Assembly (NCBI RefSeq): GCF_963678635.1
Contig: NC_087062.1
Coordinates: forward strand, 40,533,676-40,597,675
DNA: 64,000 nt
Source of the DNA: Symsagittifera roscoffensis
Taxonomy: Eukaryota; Xenacoelomorpha; Acoela; Convolutidae
Direction: 5' to 3'
The notes beneath the pieces were generated by a model. The model saw only the letters and a program-made list of their open reading frames with translations, did not search any database and was not told the origin of the DNA. The position numbers and the translations under genes were made by a program. Below, one piece after another: positions 1-12,000 of the stretch (its first letter is position 1; each line of letters opens with the position of its first letter).

Positions 1-23
1 AAAGGTCGAAATTGTCAGGGTAA

Positions 24-96
24 TATAACTCGCGCTATTTTTATTCTCCTCGCGAATATAACTCGAGAATATAACTCGCTCTATTTTTATTCTCCT
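24..96. repeat. Short direct repeat at the window edge
   Basis: A word of about 26 bases beginning ATAACTCG and ending TTATTCTCCT occurs at about 25-50 and again at 70-95, with AATATAACTCGAG between. Related AATATAATTCGCGCTATT text is seen near 62772-62790. This is probably the edge of a degenerate repeat cut by the window start. No function is inferred. Confidence 0.5.
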
Positions 97-3000
97 TTTT
101 TATTCTTTAAGATGATTGTTTTTTTTTCAGTGATTCTGATGATGTCGTAACTTATCGAAGCTGAGAAATTTGTTTGAAGTCCTTTTTCCGAATCACAATT
201 AAAGAGGCTATTTTAATTTCATATATCATTATTTCCTTACACACTTTCTTTCAGTCAGTCAAATTCGCCTACAAAGAATAGTTAATTTAAGAATAGTTAA
301 GTCACTGTGTAAAAAATCTATTAGCCAGTTTTCAGCACTGATAGAAACAAAAAATTTTAAGTATGAAATTCTGCATTCAATATTTCAAGAATGAGAATGA
401 ATAATTTAAAAAAGAAAAAATATGGAATAACATGAATCATATAGCTTTTTTTTAACAATTGTTCATGTATAAATACAAAGATCCAACAATCGAATTTTTG
501 TTAAAAAATGATTTTTGCAAAAGACTTCTACAAATTCAAAAAATGTTGCCAAGGATATGTTACAATTCAGCAAGGGACCAAGATACACGGTATCCGGTAA
601 AAGTTATGTAAATAAAGCTATAAAGTTGAAAATAGATAATTCAAGTGTTCCAGAATACCCTGTAATCAGTACTGAAAATGCATTTAAAGCACAAACCAAA
701 GGCAGAAAAAGAAACAATTTGGCGACCAGGATACTCTATACCCGGTCGAACAAAAATTGTGTAGGATCAGTTCAAAAACTATCTAGACGAGCTTTTAACA
801 ATTTACAACCAGTTTCTTGGGTCAATAATTAGGATACTAACTCGATGAGCTGTTTCCGATAAATATGATATAATTGATGTTCACGTTGTTTATGAACTTA
901 ACTAAGTAATCTTAATTTACAAAGCTGAAAAAAACGCACAAAAAAATGGTCGTGTCAGTGCGTTTGACAAGTTGACTGCTACGGTTTGAAAAGCTTATAC
1001 AAAACTCAAGAAACCAAATTGAAACTATAAAATCAAAGATGAGCAAAGCGATAGTCAACAGACGTAAAAGTGAAAAGGATAAAGTTTAAGCAAGGCGGGC
1101 GTTGTGCCTTCAAATTCACTAATTCCACCTTTCACATGAGAAGATTTAAGTAGCCTTGGCATATTGAAAACACCTACAGAGCTTGCGCTTCTGAAACAGT
1201 CAAGTAATTGTCAATTAAAATGAGAGAAAACAGCACGTTTTCAAAAACATCTACAAGCAATAGACAAAAACCTAAAATTTTGGCGGTTGTTGCTCATCCA
1301 AAATCAGAGCAATTATCTCAAGCATAAAGAGTCATGGACTGTTGATGTTGAGCAATTGTGTATTCCCAATGCGATGCTTAACAAAAAGACCGAACAATTT
1401 CTCTCCAAAATTGACAAGGATCGAAATCTGCCTCTCGCTCGTATTGATCTAGACGCAGGTAAAGTTCACTAACTACCAAGTGGAATTAATCACAGCATAT
1501 TCATATCACGTGAAAGCTGCACCATAAATACTTCGGGCGGAAATATTAGCACAGGGCGAGCTGTACAGTAACACTATCCAAAATGAAACTCAAGAAAATC
1601 TTTCACGAGACTGGTCGTACAATTCGCGAATGCAATCGTTCAAGATGGAGGGTGTGAAAAATCTTTTCATATTCGATCTTTACATGAATGTTCAAAAGGT
1701 GGATAAATTGTAAAATATGACATGTAGATTGGTGTTTCTTCAGAAAAGACAAAAACCTTGTAACATTCGCCCGGAAATACATATCGACGGAAAATAAAGC
1801 TAGGTTCTAAAACGACTGGCTAGCAACTAAACACAGTTCTACATGCTTTTCACCGTCTCTGCCAAAGCCAGTTCTTTTTGGTGGTTTTCCTGACATCAAG
1901 TCGACAAAACGTTACTGCTTTCCGGCTTGGAAAAAACGCTCAAACGAACTTAATTATATGCAAAATAGTGAGCTCATGGCTTAGTCTCAGTATCCCCAGA
2001 CCACGAGATCACTCTTAAAAACAGGGCTATTACTCATATATCATACTACTTTTGTTTTTGTTCAGTAGATAAAAATCATCATCTCCAACGAAGATGGATC
2101 AACCCTTTCCCTGAACTCCTAGCTTCTAATAATCTGAAAACGAACTTGGTATTAATTAAATTCAACTCAAGACATTCCGAGAAGCTAAAAATGTTAAAAA
2201 ATGAGTTACAGTTCTCTCCCGAGACCCTTCCGGATTGTAGAATCCGGAGAAATAACGCTCTTTTTTCTTCTCGGAAGGCTGAACACGACTGGTTCTTGTG
2301 AACTGCTCGGTAACGATTGTAGCGTCACAGTCGTTACCACTAGGAGTGGTTTCTGACAATTTCTAAACACAATTTCAATCTTCTGCTGTTTTTCCGTGGT
2401 AGCTGTCACCAAGGCTACTGTTGTTCTGTTTTCGCCGTTTCAGTGTGTGCGAAATAATGAAAGGTTACGTGTCGTTCATGTTCAAATCGAAAATTTAAAA
2501 ATTAGCATGTCAGTTAAAAATAAGCCTTCCCGATTTGTCCAATCGTTCAAATAACGTCGCTAATCCATTAAAACCATCAATCTTCCCAGTTCGATGTTGT
2601 TTATTTTGATTGATAAAAAATTAGAATGCGAAACTGCGTTTTCGTACATTCTAGTCGAATATCGCATCTTCTTAATCAGTGTTCAGAAAATGTTGTCGTA
2701 GGTGCTTCAAGGAAAGACAAACCCCTTGATACGCATATCGAACAAACCTATTTGCACTTCAATGAAGATGTTCAGCCACCCAAAAAATATTCAAAGCAAC
2801 ATATAGATTTGACAGAAATACACCCAAAATACAAAATCGGATTTAAAAAATCAAATATTAGTAACTAGTAATAATAATGAGTCTTCCGCAGTATGACACG
2901 TTTGTTTGTGATAGAGATAATTCGGTATTGTATCCCACAGTCAATCTGAAGCATTCTGGAACAAAAGAACTTTTGGCCTTGGAAAAACATCCAAAGATCT

Positions 3001-4800
3001 CAACTTTTTCAGTTCCCAGGCTCAGAGTTTGTTCGATGTGCATTATTCGGCTCCGTTGTCACTTCCAAAAAAATACAGACATTGATATCTTTGATTGAGC
3101 CGTAGAAATCAATAACTACACCAATTTTTTTTATTTAAACCGAAGTTTCATCAGAAAAAGACAGATAAAAAACCTAATTTAGACTTCCAAAACTTAAGTT
3201 TGGAAAACACTTAAGAAAAAAAGGAAAAGCCAAACGAAAGAACAGAGACTTTTAATAAAATGACATTAATGGTGCCTCCAAACAAAAATAGCGAAGTTAT
3301 TGGTTTTATTCTCATCAAACCCATACTGTGAACGAGTTTGAGACCTCCTGCAAAATTACTTTCCATTCTGATCAAATGCTTTACTTGACACAAAAGCACT
3401 AACTTTATTCTCATGCTCCAAAAAGCAAAATTTTCAACTACCTATAGCTTACACCCTAGTTTGCTTTAAAACTTGATCTTTTTTATATTGTTCCGGCTAC
3501 AAAAAATTCCGATGAACTACTGCCTGTTTGACACCTAGTTTTCCTGCAACTACCAAACTTGCATCTCCTAACAGATTTCAAATAGTTAGATTTACATCAA
3601 TAGACTAAAAGTTTGTCATTATTATTTGAAGTGGAGAACCTATGTTGTAGTTTTAGAAGCTTTAGTCCTGAGATCCAAAATTGTTTTTATTTGGAGATTA
3701 TAATGCTCTCCAATACAATGACAGCAGCAACTCAACAATAATGAGCCCGCATGACGTTCAAGTTTGGAGATTTAAGAACCTAAAGCATCAATTTTTTTAA
3801 AAAATTTCAATTCCAAGACTTAGCAGAGGAAAAAGAACAATTTGAGTAAACTCATTATGACAGGAACACTAAAATTTTGCGCGTCTCGACTATTTTTTCA
3901 AACATGTTTTTTTTTTGCTGCATACGTTAAGACTTCGTTATCCGATCGTCTTTTGTTGCATAATCTCGAAAAAATCACAGTTTTTAATGAAAACAGGAGA
4001 CATAGCTACTGGAACGGGAAGGAAACGATTTTAGATGATAACTCGCGTCAGATCAAAAACAATTTTGCAATATTTTTTTATGTTTTCTCCTGGCACAAAA
4101 GAAAACTTTGAAATTGAGTTTCGAGATCTGCTCAAAGACGTTCAAGAAGACAAAAATTAAAAATGAATTTCAAGGAATTTCGATGTTGAAAAGTCACGAA
4201 AATTGTTACCTAATTTAATTGCTTCTAAAAAGACTTCCAACTTTGCATAAATGAAAAAAAAAAATTTTTTCAATAGCAAAACTGCAGACCATTTAAAAGA
4301 AAATTAATTAGTTTTTTTGTTAAAATACGAAGAAAACAAGTTGGTAACTTTTTGATGGAGTTCTATGATTTTTGAACCAAGGGATTTGTCCAAACTAAGA
4401 AGAACAAAAACTGTACTCTATCGTGATTTTATTAGTTCATGAAGTTTCACACTGATTTTTGTTCAACCCAACCAGCTTCTGTGTCATTTAAAAATCTTAC
4501 TTATTTTGTTGAAAGTACAAAAAAAAGAAACAAAGAAAAATTTCTATCGGCCATTTAAGAGCTAGCAAATGCACATGCACTCAAAAACTGAGGATTGCAA
4601 TTGTGCTCCTTCTCCTTGACCAGACAGACTTACATCTGGCATAAACAGGAAAAATTTTGATGAGTTTAATAGTGTTTTAACAACATTTCTCTATTTCTAC
4701 ATTTCAATTTGCTAATTTCCTGCTTATTTTCGTCTCACGAAAATAAAACTATTGCAAAAAATTGCAATTATGATGCAATATTCAAAACCCTTAAGACTAT
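97..4800. other. AT-rich stretch with no recognised gene
   Basis: Only short open frames occur here. The longest is a 105-codon frame at 515-832 that starts with TTG rather than ATG. Two adjacent ATG-initiated plus-strand frames lie at 2626-2868 (80 codons) and 2877-3098 (73 codons), in different frames and separated by eight bases. I recognise none of them, and none has visible exon signals, domains or repeats. They could be decayed mobile-element coding remnants or chance frames in AT-rich DNA. Nothing else is supported. Confidence 0.5.
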
Positions 4801-4811
4801 GAAAAAGTGAT

Positions 4812-5210
4812 GCTAACAGATTCGTACGATTTTATCAAAGAACACCAATATGCTTATTCAACTGACCGCCAGATGCATACAACTTTACAAAACTTAAAAA
4901 CTGAAATACTCCTGAAAAATCAACAAACATGAGGAATTGTGTACTAAAATTTGGCTTTTCGAAAGAAAATTTTTGACAAAATGAGAGATCGCCGAGCTAA
5001 AATTTGAACAGTGATGCTAAAATGTTCTTCCACTTCTGGTAAACGAACGCTTGAAAAAAGTTTGTGCGACATACAGCTTTGCAAATTTTAAAAAAGACGA
5101 ATTACTCCTGAACAATTAACAAACAATAGAGATTGTTTACTAAAATTTGAGTTTTCTAAAGCTTTTGACAATGTTGACAAATCGCAACTGCTAAGCCTTG
5201 GTGATGGTTT
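4812..5210 (+). pseudogene. Two diverged fragments of a LINE reverse transcriptase
   Basis: The second fragment (about 5030-5210) contains a frame reading FSKAFDNVDKSQLLSL, which matches the catalytic-palm signature of non-LTR reverse transcriptases (usually a hydrophobic residue, D, then SKAFD.VDH..LL). The first fragment (about 4812-5000) reads EHQYAYSTDRQMHTTL, resembling the preceding 'QyGFr...s' block, and continues into a degenerate version of the same palm segment. The two overlap in content: both carry GCATACA/GACATACA followed by an alignable stretch of about 130 bases. This is therefore either an internal duplication or two fragments side by side. Stops and frameshifts interrupt both, and no endonuclease or ORF1 was seen nearby. 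The assignment to a non-LTR element is fairly good; the clade is unknown. Confidence 0.5.
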
Positions 5211-5299
5211 AAATCTAGAGTTTTTTGTAGTTAAATTTGCAGTTAAAGCTATCAAAGTTATATACCTGAACATAATAATTCATATAACGGCTCCTGACA

Positions 5300-8200
5300 T
5301 TCAGTTTTGAGTGTTAGGCAAAGATGGCTTTAATCTTTTCTGATTCAAAGAGCTGCTTCTAAAGCAAATAAGCCAGAGTAATAAATCTTTTTTTGAGATT
5401 AGTCCAAAAAGAATTATAATGCCGATGACATTTTATGTCTTATAAAAATTGATGTTTTAAAAAAGTTTTGCGCTTCGTGCAAAACTAGTGCGAGCAAACG
5501 TAGCTACAAATTAATGTGTCAAAGCGTGTTAATCAATTCACAATCTTGGTTGCTATGATTTTTGCTTGTGATCAAAGAGAGAGGGTAAGGTAAGAGGTTA
5601 ATTAACAAATAAAAAAATATATTCTCTCTTTAGGCAAATCTTTACCTGCGAAAACTCTCACACTCTCTGTTTTTGTTTTGTTGAAACTTTTTCAGGTTGC
5701 GCGACATATAAAGGTAAAAATAATTATTGTTGATTCATTTCAGAATTTTTAAATAATCAGTTGACAATCAAAACAGTGAAAAATTTGTTACTCGAAAAGT
5801 AGTGTTACATCACAGCGTTTTTGATGACGGTTTAGGTTAAATAAACTTACGGTACAAACGAAAAAGATGTTATTTGATAGGTATTTTACTGAACAGGTTA
5901 TTGTAATTTACCAGACTTTTCAATTATCCCTCTGTTTGCAGTTTTAGACAGAATAAACCGGTTTTATTGCTGTTTTGAGCTGTAAATAAACTCATTTCGC
6001 AGCCAACAGTACAAACGAAGATCTGGACATTTCAAATCGCACAAAATTGAGAGACATTTGATTACTTTTAAAAGTTCTCCTTGAAAAGTGCAAAGCAATT
6101 CGCCCAGAAAGTAAAAGCTCAATTGTCTCCGGAGATAAATCACAGTGGTGGCAGCTGATTGTAATTGATAATTTCAGTTGGAGTCTGTGTGCCTAGTCCA
6201 GAACATAAAATATCAAATTGTACAAAAAAATTTTCTCACTCGTCAAGGTTATCTAGACTCCAAATCTTCTTAGTAAATTGAATAAGGTTACAGGCCTCCC
6301 AAACCATTCTCTTTGACGATTTGCAGACTTGTAACAAAAACAAGTTTCTGTAATGTTAGAAAAAAATAAATGTCTCTGGATTTTTTGTGATTTGAAATTA
6401 CCAGATCTGAAAAGAGGACTGGAATTCTAGGAGTTTTGTCGTAAAGTTAAAACAGTAGAGAATAAAAATTAGTAACAGAACTGAATTATCAATACACCAG
6501 AAATTCCTAGTCACAACGGTTACCAGATTCAAAAATTGACAGGGCATCAAAACAAAAAAAGCAATTTTATTTCAAAATAGGAAGAGCAAAAGTAACATAA
6601 AAACCGAGGTTACAGTCAGGTGTCCGTTCATCACATATTAATGTCAAAATTCTTAGAAGTTTTCCGATATGGAAGTGATAATGATAAAAAAGAGAAATTA
6701 ATTTTGATAAAATTACAATTAAACTCTATACGGGTAACGTTTTTCAAGAAGAACACGCAAATCAATACGAGAAGAAACTAAATTTGAATAAATTTTGTAT
6801 TACGAAAAAAAATTCTTTGAAAGTTGATTTTAAATTTATTTTGCCAAGTACGCCAGCGGCAATCGCAGTTTGTATTGCGAACACCGCTTATATTTCAATT
6901 GATCAACAAAGATAGCCAGTTACCGTGCAAAGTTGTGATAATCTGCTCGGCCACCAATCTTCTGCCCTTTTTTTTCTTCCATTCAAAAGCATCCGCCAGC
7001 GAAAAAAAAACAGCTGCATGCAACAATGAATTGAATTGTATCTAGTTACATCACGGGCTCACATATGGTACTTACCTGGGGTTTCGTATTTTTATTTGTT
7101 TAATAATGATCGTGAGAAAGTTTACCGAATTGAATTAAATTTGTGCCAACATCGACGACACGCTATTCTATTTTAAACACCACGTTGTAGTTTTTGCTAT
7201 ACAACAACCGGAACAAAATTACAAAATTACATATGCCAAAATCACACTGTCCTGAACTGAACGCAAAAAAAAAAACTGAACTCTTTGTTCTCAATCGAAA
7301 AACTCGAAAAAGCTGAAGAAAATACTTTTTTTATTTTAGAAGACAACTACATAGAGGAAAAAACAAAGTTAAAAGTCGTGGAGTTTTCTTACAACAAGTT
7401 TTAACATTCCAAGAAACATGAAATCAAAACTTTAAAAAATTTAAGAAAAATGTCGCGCGAAAGACTACAAACATTTCAACCATTCACATTAAAAATCGCA
7501 AATCAAACAAGAATCCTGCTTAAGAATGCACTGATCAGTGATCAACTACACCAAGTGGTCAGTCTTTTGTGTGGGTTTTTCACGAATATAAGTATATTAC
7601 TCGAACAACAGGTGTATTGGGTAAAAAACCTGATGCGTTTGCGCGAAAAATGACTCATCATCCAATTTGACAGAGAAAACTTGATACTATTTGGTATGTT
7701 TCTTCGATGAGGATCGATTTGTCAGTTTTGGAAAAACAAAAATTTTTTTATTGAAACATTGAATAAAAAAATTTCAGACCGACAAAAACCCAACAATGAA
7801 AAAACAAATTGAAAAATATATGGTATAAGCATTTAAAAAATCAAAAAATCAAAATCAATATGGAAAAATTAATAAAAACATAATTTCAGATGATTTGACA
7901 TTAGCATCATCTGAGTTTTCAATAACAATCTGAGTTTTCAATGACTATGTTGATAAACTTTCAAATTTTGATGAGGCAGCTTCCCACGTAATCTCAGAAC
8001 GCCATTTCAAACCAAATTCTCGTCCTTCATAATCCGCGAAAACCGATGCAAAAACCGTTGAGCATGTTAAATGTAAAAGAAACGAAATTTTTTTTTGTAC
8101 ATATGTTGAAAACCACCGAAGTAACTGATTTTGCTGATTATAAGACCATACGAAAAACATGAATTGATATTTAAAAAATCAATCAGAATGTATTGCTATC

Positions 8201-8950
8201 AAAAGTTATTGAGCGATTTCATTTTTTAAAGCTCTTGACTTAGTTTACAGCTTACTTCTCGTCAAATTGTTGAAACAGTTGAAGCTACATGGGCTTTTTC
8301 TATTGGAAGTTTTTTTGATATCAAAAGTATTCATTAAAATTAAAATCTTCTTCAGGCGATTTTAATACTTTTCATTGACTCTAATTTTGATAAGCACTAT
8401 TATTACTTTTTTTCAACCTAATTTTTCAATTTAGATTGTTAAAAAATATCATGGTTTTCGAAGTCCTCCAATAGTTCTTTATCATATCACCAAACAGGAA
8501 AACACTTGCAACATTAAGACTTGGGGAACTAGTCGTTGGAGAATAAGTAGTATCGATGTATATACTATTCAGTATCTACCTTTTTATCATATTGTGTAGA
8601 GTATCCAGATCTATCCATATCTATAAACAATATTCACTTTATGCACCTCAACTTTTCATCCACTACTCAGACTACACTAGTCAAATTACACTTTTGAAAT
8701 ATACTTTTCACAAAACCCTTTTCAGATAAATTAAACCAATTCCACCCGACCAGTCGACAAAAAATTGAAATAGCGAAAAAATTACTGTGACAAAAAGCGA
8801 TAGCAAATTGCATACACTAAGTTATTGCCCCTCGTCCCCGAAGCAGAGCAGTCCAATTTGTTTTGTGCAATTAACAAGCAAAACATCAGTTCTCATTGGT
8901 ACACGTTTGAATTTACTGAATTATTACAAATTTTTATTTGATTTTTTTTT
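5300..8950. other. AT-rich stretch with no recognised gene
   Basis: Only short frames are present, the longest about 73 codons. A fragment near 6910-6935 (aagatagccagttaccgtgc) closely resembles text at 11378-11397, suggesting a shared dispersed repeat. No RNA gene, long repeat or regulatory site can be supported. Confidence 0.45.
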
Positions 8951-8961
8951 AGTATAAGAAC

Positions 8962-9572
8962 GATCCCGCACTCAGTAAAAAGATAAAATAATCGATTATA
9001 TCAAAATTATAATCGTCCTTTTTGCAAAATTACAATTAATTATAAGCGCAAATTTTAAACGATTTATAATCCATAATAAGGATAACGTTTTTGGTGACAA
9101 TTTAATGAAATACAAATATTATATCACAAAAATTTATTGTAAGCTATAAGCAGGGGCGGATCTAGGACTTTCTCGGGAGAAGGGGCGGAAGGAAATCCCA
9201 GCGCCCCCTCCTAAAACCGCCCCTGGCTATAAGTACAAAATTAATGTTTCTTTTAGTTCGGTAACCAACTGAAAAGCACACAAGACAGAACGAGAATAAA
9301 ACGAAAAGAAGCGATGACACAATTGTTGAACATTAACGGATTATAATCCATTATAATGGATTATAATTCAAAAAAATTCTAGAAAAAAATTTTCAACAAA
9401 TAATCGATTATAATCGATTATAAACGATTAAAATGATTTTTATTGTTTCGAAAAATAGTAGCATTATAATCCATTTTTAATCGATTATAATCAATTCGTT
9501 TTGAAATTTATGGAGACTGACAAGAAAGTCCATGATAATCTATTATTTCCTCTTTTTACTGAGTGCGGGATC
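8962..9572. mobile_element. MITE-like element with ~40-bp terminal inverted repeats
   Basis: The left end begins GATCCCGCACTCAGTAAAAA. The right end is its reverse complement, and similarity continues inward for about 40 bases with a few mismatches. The interior (about 610 bp) has no coding capacity. It is crowded with ATAATCGATTATAA and CCATTATAATGG palindromes near 8990-9030, 9340-9440 and 9465-9500. GATC flanks both ends; because GATC is itself palindromic, it could be the tip of the repeat or a 4-bp target duplication. The element is non-autonomous and its superfamily is not determined. A smaller hAT-like element is nested inside at 9151-9225. Confidence 0.75.
9143..9233. mobile_element. 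75-bp hAT-like MITE with 8-bp target site duplication
   Basis: The element occupies 9151-9225. It begins CAGGGGCGGATCTAGGA and ends CCTAAAACCGCCCCTG, so CAGGGGCGG and its reverse complement form terminal inverted repeats that continue imperfectly for about 17 bases. It is flanked by perfect 8-bp direct repeats GCTATAAG at 9143-9150 and 9226-9233. An 8-bp duplication and a CAGGGG-type terminus are characteristic of the hAT superfamily. The copy is too small to encode anything and would need a transposase from elsewhere. It is inserted inside the 8962-9572 element, so it is the younger of the two. Confidence 0.8.
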
Positions 9573-10026
9573 TGATCTGCTGGTTGTTCAACTGGTTTTC
9601 TTGTTTAGCAGTGAAAAGTTTTTTAAAAAAATGCTACAAGTTCAAGGCTTCAATTAGTTTATTTTTCATTTTAAATTTGTTGTTACTACTACATATAAGC
9701 TAACCCAGTCTCGCTTTGTATAACTTTGAAAACTTTATAATTGAGCAACTTTTTTTCATACATAATTTATAAATTTTTGTAAGGGGCGATTTCAATGCTC
9801 TGTTATTGCAATCTTAACAGTTTCCAATGTTTAAACAAACTGATGCTCACTTAATAAACTATACAAAAAATTTCATGAAGAACATCCTTTTTCTCTGTTA
9901 GCTTTGTTTAAGAGAATTATTTTTGCGACCATACAAAGTTTAACAAACAGCACAATTGTTAACATTTATTGACACAAAACTCCTCTTTGAAACCGACGCA
10001 AATTTTGTTTGGCATGTACTTGTGTT
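9573..10026. other. Spacer with no recognised feature
   Basis: AT-rich sequence between two repeat elements. No frame of note, no repeat ends and no RNA gene seen. Confidence 0.4.
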
Positions 10027-10593
10027 ACCCGGATCCAAATCCGCGACTAAATTTCGGCTTTGTCGGTCGATAGCCAACTTTTGACAACAACTAAGTTTTC
10101 GACCGCCACGAATAATTTTTCGACCATGCGGCGACAAATTTTTTGACCGCCGCGACAAATTTTTCGACCGCCGTAACTAATTTTTCGACCACCGCGACTA
10201 ATTTTGCGACCGCCGCGACTAACTTTTCGACCACCGCGACTAATTTTTTGACCAACGCGACTAATTTTTTGACCGCCGCGACTAATTTTTTGACCATGCT
10301 GCGACTAATTTTTTGACCGCCGCGACTAAATTTTTGACCACCGCGACTAATTTTTCGACCGCCGCGACTAATTTTTCAACCACCGCGACTAATTTTCCTT
10401 CGGTCGCGTCGGTCACGGTTAACTTTCCTTCAGTTGCGACGGTCGCGGACACATTGCCTCGGTCCGCAAAGTCTGGAAGTACCGAACTTCTGTCGCGGCG
10501 GTTTGAAAATGTCCAGTTTTGGTCGCGACAGTCTGGAAATACCAATATTTGATCGCGGCCATCTGATCATAAAACCACAACCTCGACCCGGGT
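10027..10593. mobile_element. GC-richer repeat island, possibly a transposon-like unit
   Basis: The island is conspicuously richer in CG dinucleotides than its surroundings. It is bounded by ACCCGGATCC on the left and GACCCGGGTA on the right, which are roughly inverted. Inside are a 21-bp minisatellite (separate entry) and words such as GTCGCGACAGTCTGGAAATACC. Closely similar words (CCAGACTTTCGCGACCAAATTTTGG, and a right end of CGATCCGGGT) recur in the island at 49088-49264, so the two are probably copies of one family. The family and mechanism are unknown. The inverted ends are short, so the transposon reading is inference. Confidence 0.45.
10090..10400. repeat. 21-bp minisatellite, about 14 units
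   Basis: Degenerate tandem units of ACTAATTTTT(T/C)GACC(G/A)CCGCG repeat every 21 bases. Because 21 is divisible by 3, the array stays open and reads as a 7-residue repeat on the minus strand (K-L-V-A-x-V-E/K), giving two overlapping frames at 10091-10297 and 10282-10545. The heptad spacing looks like a coiled coil. However, the frame is also open on the plus strand (10313-10552), there is no flanking coding context, and the frames lie inside a repeat island. I read it as a minisatellite, not a gene. Confidence 0.8.
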
Positions 10594-10914
10594 AGAAAAT
10601 ATATTATTTACAATTCTGTTGAAAAACACCAACATGCCCATTTTTTGGAGCATTTTTTCCAGAATAAATAGCTAACCAAAAATCGTGCCCAGAAAAATCC
10701 TAACGAGTTTACAGATCACATTTGTTAAATAAGAAAAAACTAAGAATTTCGAAATAAGATGGGTTTAATGTTGAAGGTGAAGAGTGTTTTTATTCTCATA
10801 GTCTAAAGTTGAAATTCGGCTGATTTTAAATCATTTTCCGGACTGCGACAAAATTGCAGGCAAATCAAATCAACCATATCTGCAGGCAATCAAATCTATT
10901 GGAAGGTTGGAAGG
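10594..10914. other. Spacer with no recognised feature
   Basis: AT-rich, no coding or repeat structure supported. Confidence 0.4.
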
Positions 10915-12000
10915 TCTCACTCACAAAATAGGTCAATTTTAAAACAGTTTTTGAAGAAAAATCAATAGATAAACGAAAAAAAAAATGAAAAAAGTATGAA
11001 AAAAATTCAAAACTTTGTTTCATTTTTTTGCAGAAATGTTTTGAATTTTCAAGTTTTTAATTCTCAAAGTTGCGCTATAAAACTACCTTTACTTCAGTAA
11101 AAATGAAATTTCAAGACTTAAGTTATGCTTAAATATGCTATTGTAAGCCTACACGTTCACATTATTAGGTCAAAAATAGACCAAAAATCAAAAGTTTAAA
11201 ACCGGTTCTTCTCAATACAGTGATAAAAACATTCAAATTTTTCCTAATGTGATTCGAATCACGACTGAAAGAGCTTCAATATGATGATTATTTGTGGTAG
11301 CTGATTTTGCGTCTAAAAAAACTGAAACACACCAGAATCCAAGTTTCTCCCCCCTTTTCAATGGTCGGGTACAACAAGGATAGCCGGTTACTGTGCAATT
11401 AGTTCAGAATGTTCCAACCAGAATCTTTAAAAATACAAAAATATTTTCTCATATTAGTGTAGTTTTTTTCTGCATAATGTGATAAAAATAATCTGAAAGA
11501 AAAGCACTTAGACAAATTTGACAGTCATAGTAAAATAGGAAATAGGTCAAGTGCGAAACAGTTTTTGAAGAAAAAAAACTAGAAAAATGATTTTAAAAAT
11601 TGTTAAAAAAATCAAAAGTTGTTTCAAATTTTTTCGAGGAAATTTTTTGAGTTTTCAAGTTTTTGATTCCCAAAATTGCGCTAAAAAGCTACAAAACCTA
11701 CCTTTACTTGAGTGAAATTAAGTTTACAAGACTTAAATCAAGCTTAGATAAGCTATTTCAATTACTAACTACCGAACTAATTACCTCGAAATTAACCAAA
11801 AAATAAAAAAAATTTCAAAACGGTTTTTAAAATTTTATAATTGCCGTTCGAATCACGACTGAAGGGGCTTTAATATGATATATCACTCAACCTTTCCGAT
11901 GATTATTTGTGGTAGCTGATTTTGCGCGGAAAACAAAAAAAATTTAAAAAAAAACAAAACACACCCGAATACAAAGCTCCTCCCCATTTTCAATGCTGGG
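10915..12000. repeat. Two imperfect ~615-bp direct repeats
   Basis: Landmarks recur at a constant spacing: CAGTTTTTGAAG at 10945 and 11559; TTTTCAAGTTTTT(A/T)ATTC near 11046 and 11657; and TATTTGTGGTAGCTGATTTTGCG at 11289 and 11904. The two units (about 10915-11400 and 11530-12000) look roughly 75-80% alike by eye. The second unit overlaps the left edge of the 4476-bp tandem duplication, so a third copy of the TATTTGTGGTAG block lies at 16380. These may be repeated 5' regions of the LINE that follows; this is inference. Confidence 0.6.

Noticed and set aside
515-832. 105-codon frame as a host gene
   Set aside because: TTG start, no domain, no splice signals and no conserved neighbour; cannot be supported beyond an open frame.
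10282-10552. Coiled-coil protein gene
   Set aside because: The frame is created by a 21-bp minisatellite and is open on both strands; no gene context.
11260-11275. tRNA-like B-box text (GATTCGAATCAC) here and near 11842
   Set aside because: No A-box at the right distance and no cloverleaf could be drawn; the motif recurs only because of the 615-bp repeat.
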